From positions 3,624,501 to 3,688,500 of the forward strand of contig JAWRVZ010000049.1 of assembly GCA_037043235.1 (NCBI GenBank): a stretch of DNA of 64,000 nt, read 5' to 3'. How positions within the stretch are numbered: position 1 is the first letter of the stretch; every line of letters starts with the position of its first letter. Below, in pieces: positions 43,898 through 64,000 of this stretch. The translations under genes and the position numbers were made by a program. The notes below the pieces were generated by a model. The model had not been told where the DNA came from. It made no database searches and saw nothing but the letters and a program-made list of their open reading frames with translations. The stretch comes from Rhodeus uyekii (taxonomy: Eukaryota > Chordata > Actinopteri > Cypriniformes > Acheilognathidae).

Positions 43898-46797
43898 ATG
43901 GCGGACGCGCGGAGGATGTGCGTGTCTCTGCTCGCGCTGCTCGTCGGCGCGGCGCACGCGTTCAGTCCCACGGACATCGAGTTCACCTTCCTGCTGCCCG
44001 CCGCCAGCAAAGAGTGCTTCTACCAGAGCGCCGCTCGCAACGGCAGCCTCGAGGTCGAGTACCAGGTGAGAACCCTCCTCCCTCAGTCAGTGATCGAACT
44101 ATAACCACGTTCAGAAACACAGTCATTGATATGATTATGATTCTTATGCAGATTTTTTTGACAAGAGATGAATAGGAGGCAGAATTCGTGACACCTTATT
44201 ACGCGTTCTACCTTAAATGACGCTTTCCATCTTAAATAACGCGTATTCTTTCTACCTTAAATGACGCGTTCCACCTTAAATGACGCAACGCTCACTGATG
44301 GATCTCACGATTTCTTAGTCATTTTCACGCTTTTGTGTCTGTTTTTAGAATGAAACAAACTATTTTGAGATGCAAACAACACTGACATATCAGCGAAAAC
44401 GGACTGTATTACAAATTAAATGTAAAATCTAATTCCACTATTCATTAATTATTGTACGTCATCAGCTCAATTTAGGGAACGTGGCTTTTCCTCTTATTCA
44501 CACTTTGTTTTTGTTTTTTTTTAGGAACCATGTAACTCGTGTCTATTGTTAGACCGTGTTAAACTATATCGAAAGCTGAACAACACCTGTTAAAGTGACT
44601 GTAAAAATATAAAGGTACATTGAAATATAATTGCATCATTCTTTGCACACGTCATCCTTTGCGTTTGTTTACATTCAGTGGAAATAAAGAAGTGAAAGCT
44701 TCAACTCTTCCTTAAAGACAGCTGGCATACAGCGCCACCAATGGGCCAATGATGCAATTTCTACTGTAAATTTGTCAACTTTACATCTCCATAACTTTAT
44801 TACCCTACTGTAAAAAACGCTATGTAGAGGAAAAACTACATGGTCTTTAAATTGAGCTGATGGCGTTCAATAATTAAAGAATACCGTAATGTGTGCCTTC
44901 ATATTTAATTTCCGCTGATATGTAAGTGTTATTTACATTTTAAAATGGTTATAATAATAACCAACTGGATTCAGTTAGAACTGCTGTCGTGTTCCTATGC
45001 CGTTGTTAAGGAGTTCTGAGTGGTTGCTAGGGCACACACCACAGGTAAAGCCGCTGTTTTCCCGCAGGTGATCGCCGGAGCAGGGATGGATGTGGATTTC
45101 TCCGTCATGTCTCCTCAGGGGATCCACCTGGTCGCGGAGTTTCGGCGCTCTGACGGCGTTCACATGTGAGTGCTGGCGATTGTTTCTGCTCTGTGATTGG
45201 CCGTTGGCTCGCCTGTGATTGGTCGGTTGTGTTCAGGGTGGAGCCCACGGAGGAGGGGGACTATCAGATCTGCTTCGACAACACCTTCAGCAGGTTCTCC
45301 GAGAAGATGGTGTTCTTCGAGGTTATCCTGGACAACCCGGCCAATGACGTGGGAGGGGATGACGAGTGGGCGGGGCTAGGGGAGCCTGAGAACCAATTAG
45401 AGTACAAGCTGGATGACATAAAGGTGAGCGGTGCGATGATGTCATTATAGTGCTGATTCCTGGTTAAATATCACAATTCACTCTAAAAAATTTGCATGTA
45501 ATTAAAAATACCAAAAATAAGTGAATTGATGGGCCGCAGTTTGACTTTATTAACTTTAAACTGTTATTTTAGTATTATTTATACTTAGTATTATTTATAC
45601 TTATTATATTACTAATTAATGTTAATTAGTTTAGTAATTTCTTTTGTGCTTTTGTCATTTATATTGGGTAACATTTCTAAAGTTTGTTTTTTTCCCTTTA
45701 ATATTTATATTTTATGCTTTTTCAATTGCCTTAAACACATTTGAACAGTTTTCCGCTTTTAATGAAGAAATTAATTTTGCGTAATGTTTTGCTGTGGGTG
45801 AAATACGACCCGGATGCGTTTATGATCGACACGATTGTTTTCTTTGATATTTTTTTTAGTTCTTCAATTGAAACGATGGAATCTTGTTTCTGCCAAGATT
45901 GTGATTTGAATAATACAAATAAATACTTTTTTTACATTTATTGCACGCTTTTTTCCAAAGTAACTTGCATTGACATTCTAATCAGTTCTTGCTTTCCCTG
46001 GGAATCGAACCCATGAGCTTGATGTTGCAAACACTGCTCTCTCCTGATAGACACACAGGAAAGCAAATAAACGGCACTCATTTAATAGTATTTTAATATT
46101 ACTTTTTACTCACACAAAAGGTAATTGTGATCCGATTCTGAATCCAGACTCTTTTTCCTCCGAATTGCAAGATATAAACTCACAATTGCGAATCAGAAAT
46201 GTATTTTATAATTTATTGCTTTTTGCAGCTTTCTCAGAATTGCGAGTTCATGTCTCGCAAATGTTTCTCGTATCTTCTGGCTTTCCTGTGTGTCTAACAG
46301 GAGAGAGTGGCGCTTGCAACATCAAGGTCATGGGTTCGATTCCCAGGGAAAGCAAGAACTGATTAGAATGAAAAGCATCTAATAAATGCATGAATGTAAA
46401 TTAAGTTGAAACTCTCAGAATATTGAGTGAATTTCAGTAATGCCTTGAGATACGAGCATACTCTGTTCCAGGAGGAGCTCGTAACTCAAATCATTCCCCG
46501 CAAGAAATAACACTCGTATCTCAAAGAAAAAAGTGATTACTGTACTGTGTTGAGTAACGTGACTGTGTGCGGCGGCAGGAGTCGATGGAGGCGGTGCACC
46601 GGCGGCTGGAACGCAGTCGGCAGATGCAGACGGTCCTGCGGGCGTTCGAGGCTCGCGACCGAAACCTGCTGGAGGACAACCTGTGGCGGGTCTCCTTCTG
46701 GTCCTGTGTGAACATGCTGGTCATGCTGAGCGTGGCGCTCACTCAGGTCTACACCGTCCGCCGGCTGTTCGACGACAAGCGCAGGGTCTGCTCCTGA
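43898..46797 (+). CDS. tmed1: Transmembrane emp24 domain protein 1 (p24 gamma family)
   Basis: Type I membrane protein cycling between ER and Golgi in COPI/COPII vesicles as a cargo receptor. Exons 43898-44065, 45068-45165, 45237-45423 and 46579-46797 join in frame to 223 residues; all introns are GT-AG. Signal peptide (MCVSLLALLVGAAHAF), GOLD domain with FTFLLPAASKECFYQ, VDFSVMSPQG and GDYQICFDNTFSRFSEK (the two conserved cysteines present), coiled coil ESMEAVHRRLERSRQMQ, membrane segment VSFWSCVNMLVMLSVALTQV, and a short tail RRLFDDKRRVCS. The tail has LF where many p24s have FF. TMED1 is preferred over TMED5 because of its neighbour dnm2. Confidence 0.93.
44360..44947. mobile_element. MITE in tmed1 intron 1 with ~120-bp inverted termini
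   Basis: 'aacactgacatatcagcg' at 44389 and 'cgctgatatgtaagtgtt' at 44913 are inverse matches. So are 'catcagctcaattta' (44459) and 'aaattgagctgatg' (44849), and, further in, 'cgtggcttttcctctt' with 'gaggaaaaactacatgg'. No coding capacity. Confidence 0.65.
45935..46405. mobile_element. Composite element: inverted SINE - core - SINE (copy 2)
   Basis: In tmed1 intron 3. Minus-oriented SINE (45935-46066, including tail 'tttccaaagtaacttgcatt'), core 46067-46275 (reverse complement of the 42.7-42.9 kb core, with 'gcgagttcatgtctcgcaaa'), then a plus-oriented SINE 46285-46402. 'acacacaggaaagc' and 'gctttcctgtgtgt' mark the two inner junctions. Confidence 0.78.
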
Positions 46798-47007
46798 AAC
46801 CGGTGCCTCGAGGACCCGCGCGCCACAATAACACACTGCCAACGGGCCTCGGACTCTGACGGCCGTTTCTCGTCTTCCTGTCATAGTTCTGTCACTTTTG
46901 TGTGTGTAGTCCAGCCATTTCATGAGGCGAGAGGATGCTGCGGTGCGAGAATGTGACGTTACGCTTAAAGGGAATCTTCTGTACAGGCTTTTTAAAGACT
47001 TTTACAC

Positions 47008-47013
47008 AATAAA
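47008..47013 (+). terminator. tmed1: tmed1 poly(A) signal
   Basis: AATAAA 211 bp after the stop codon. A second ATAAAA-type word follows at 47018. This gives a short 3' UTR. Confidence 0.7.
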
Positions 47014-47281
47014 ACTAATAAAAGGGGTGATATATTTGTACTTGGTGTCGCTGGTATTCAATGATCACATCTGCATCTAAACCACTTTCCTTTCAGATTT
47101 ACTCACAGTAACTCTTCAGAAGAGCTTTAGACTCTTTGGTCTCATTAAATGTCTGGTTTTAATTGGGAAAGACACATTTTAGAACTCATAGACATTTATA
47201 AGACGATCCAGACTCACAATGCAGACGGTGATGATTTGAGGGAAAGAAAACATCAGCCTTTAATTGATGATAATCTTTGCA

Positions 47282-47287
47282 TTTATT
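47282..47287 (-). terminator. dnm2: Candidate dnm2 poly(A) signal
   Basis: AATAAA on the minus strand, 580 bp after the dnm2 stop. If used, the convergent tmed1 and dnm2 transcripts end roughly 250 bp apart. Confidence 0.4.
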
Positions 47288-47866
47288 ACTTGAGCTTGTT
47301 CGCATTTCTTGCGAAACGTCATGAAAGAGAGACGATACATGAAGGAGTGAAGCACCAAAGAAGGGACGCGCTTCCACCTGTTGGTCAAACATCATTAAAG
47401 CATGAAGTAGAAACATCCACACAACCATCAAACTGATGCGACGCTCAATGCCACTCAGATTGACTCTAGTGTTGTTTCAGGCGAGATCTCGCAGCTTCAG
47501 AGTGTTGATGTGTTAATTGTGTTATAAGGCATTAGAGCTGAGAAAGTGCTGAACCCCAGAGAGTCCCCGTGAGGAACCCGAGCGCTCTCACACACACACA
47601 CACACAGGAGTGTTAATGCCATCTGTCTTCAGCCGCTCAACATGTGCTCGAGCTTCAGTCTGTAAACGCCACTCTCTGTTAAACACACGTGTGAAATCAA
47701 CCTCACACACATCCCTGAAACTCCACTAAAGTAAGAAAACACTCGTCTAAACCAGAAAATGTGCTAATATTACATAAGTATCAAAAACATGTCAATCAAA
47801 CTGAGTTTAGCCCTTATTTATGAGTGTGTTGTTGGTCTTTGAAGGTGTGTGTGTGTTGTTGGTCTC

Positions 47867-64000
<16,134 letters not shown>

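Overview
This window is vertebrate nuclear DNA, most likely from a teleost fish and probably a cypriniform. The evidence is spliced genes with vertebrate dynamin-2, latrophilin-1, p24 and TNF-ligand signatures, tRNA-derived SINEs with an L2-like 3' tail, a 5S-rRNA-like SINE, many small inverted-repeat elements and very heavy (CA)n content. It is not prokaryotic. All gene models below were built by hand from splice sites, reading phase and family similarity.

Layout, left to right. (1) 1-6.8 kb: the 3' part of an adhesion GPCR, latrophilin-1 (adgrl1, + strand), entering from the left in TM3 and ending with its cytoplasmic tail and a ~1.2 kb 3' UTR. A 40-bp minisatellite fills the first intron fragment. 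(2) 6.8-20.3 kb: intergenic DNA with a terminal-inverted-repeat element, SINE pieces, an orphan promoter-like block near 15.9 kb, a 1.5 kb (CA)n satellite and a coding-like relic near 19.7 kb. (3) 20.4-22.4 kb: a compact three-exon TNF-superfamily ligand (+ strand) with a TATA box and AU-rich 3' UTR. (4) 22.4-36.3 kb: intergenic DNA with a 5S-type SINE, a decayed Ty3/gypsy retrotransposon, a 37-bp minisatellite, an L2 LINE tail and two MITEs. (5) 36.3-40.8 kb: a TNFSF14/LIGHT-like ligand (- strand); one intron holds an exact 60-bp minisatellite rich in CCAAT/ATTGG. (6) 41.5-43.6 kb: (CA)n/(TC)n satellite and a composite SINE-ended inverted-repeat element. (7) 43.8-47.0 kb: tmed1 (+ strand, p24 cargo receptor, four exons), with a MITE in intron 1 and a second copy of the composite element in intron 3. 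(8) 47.2-64.0 kb: dynamin 2 (dnm2, - strand), complete except for most of exon 1, which lies beyond the right edge. One intron holds a ~5.6 kb minisatellite of (CA)n joined by a fixed core.

The genes do not form a pathway. As far as I recall, their human counterparts (ADGRL1; the TNFSF14/CD70/TNFSF9 group; TMED1 beside DNM2) are all on chromosome 19p13, so the block looks like conserved synteny, and the tail-to-tail tmed1/dnm2 arrangement matches human. The two TNF ligands are probably relics of one ancestral cluster. The most unusual content is repetitive: a satellite with higher-order structure inside dnm2, an NF-Y-site-like minisatellite, and a twice-seen composite element whose ends are inverted tRNA-type SINEs. 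No CRISPR array, rRNA gene or intact tRNA gene was seen.
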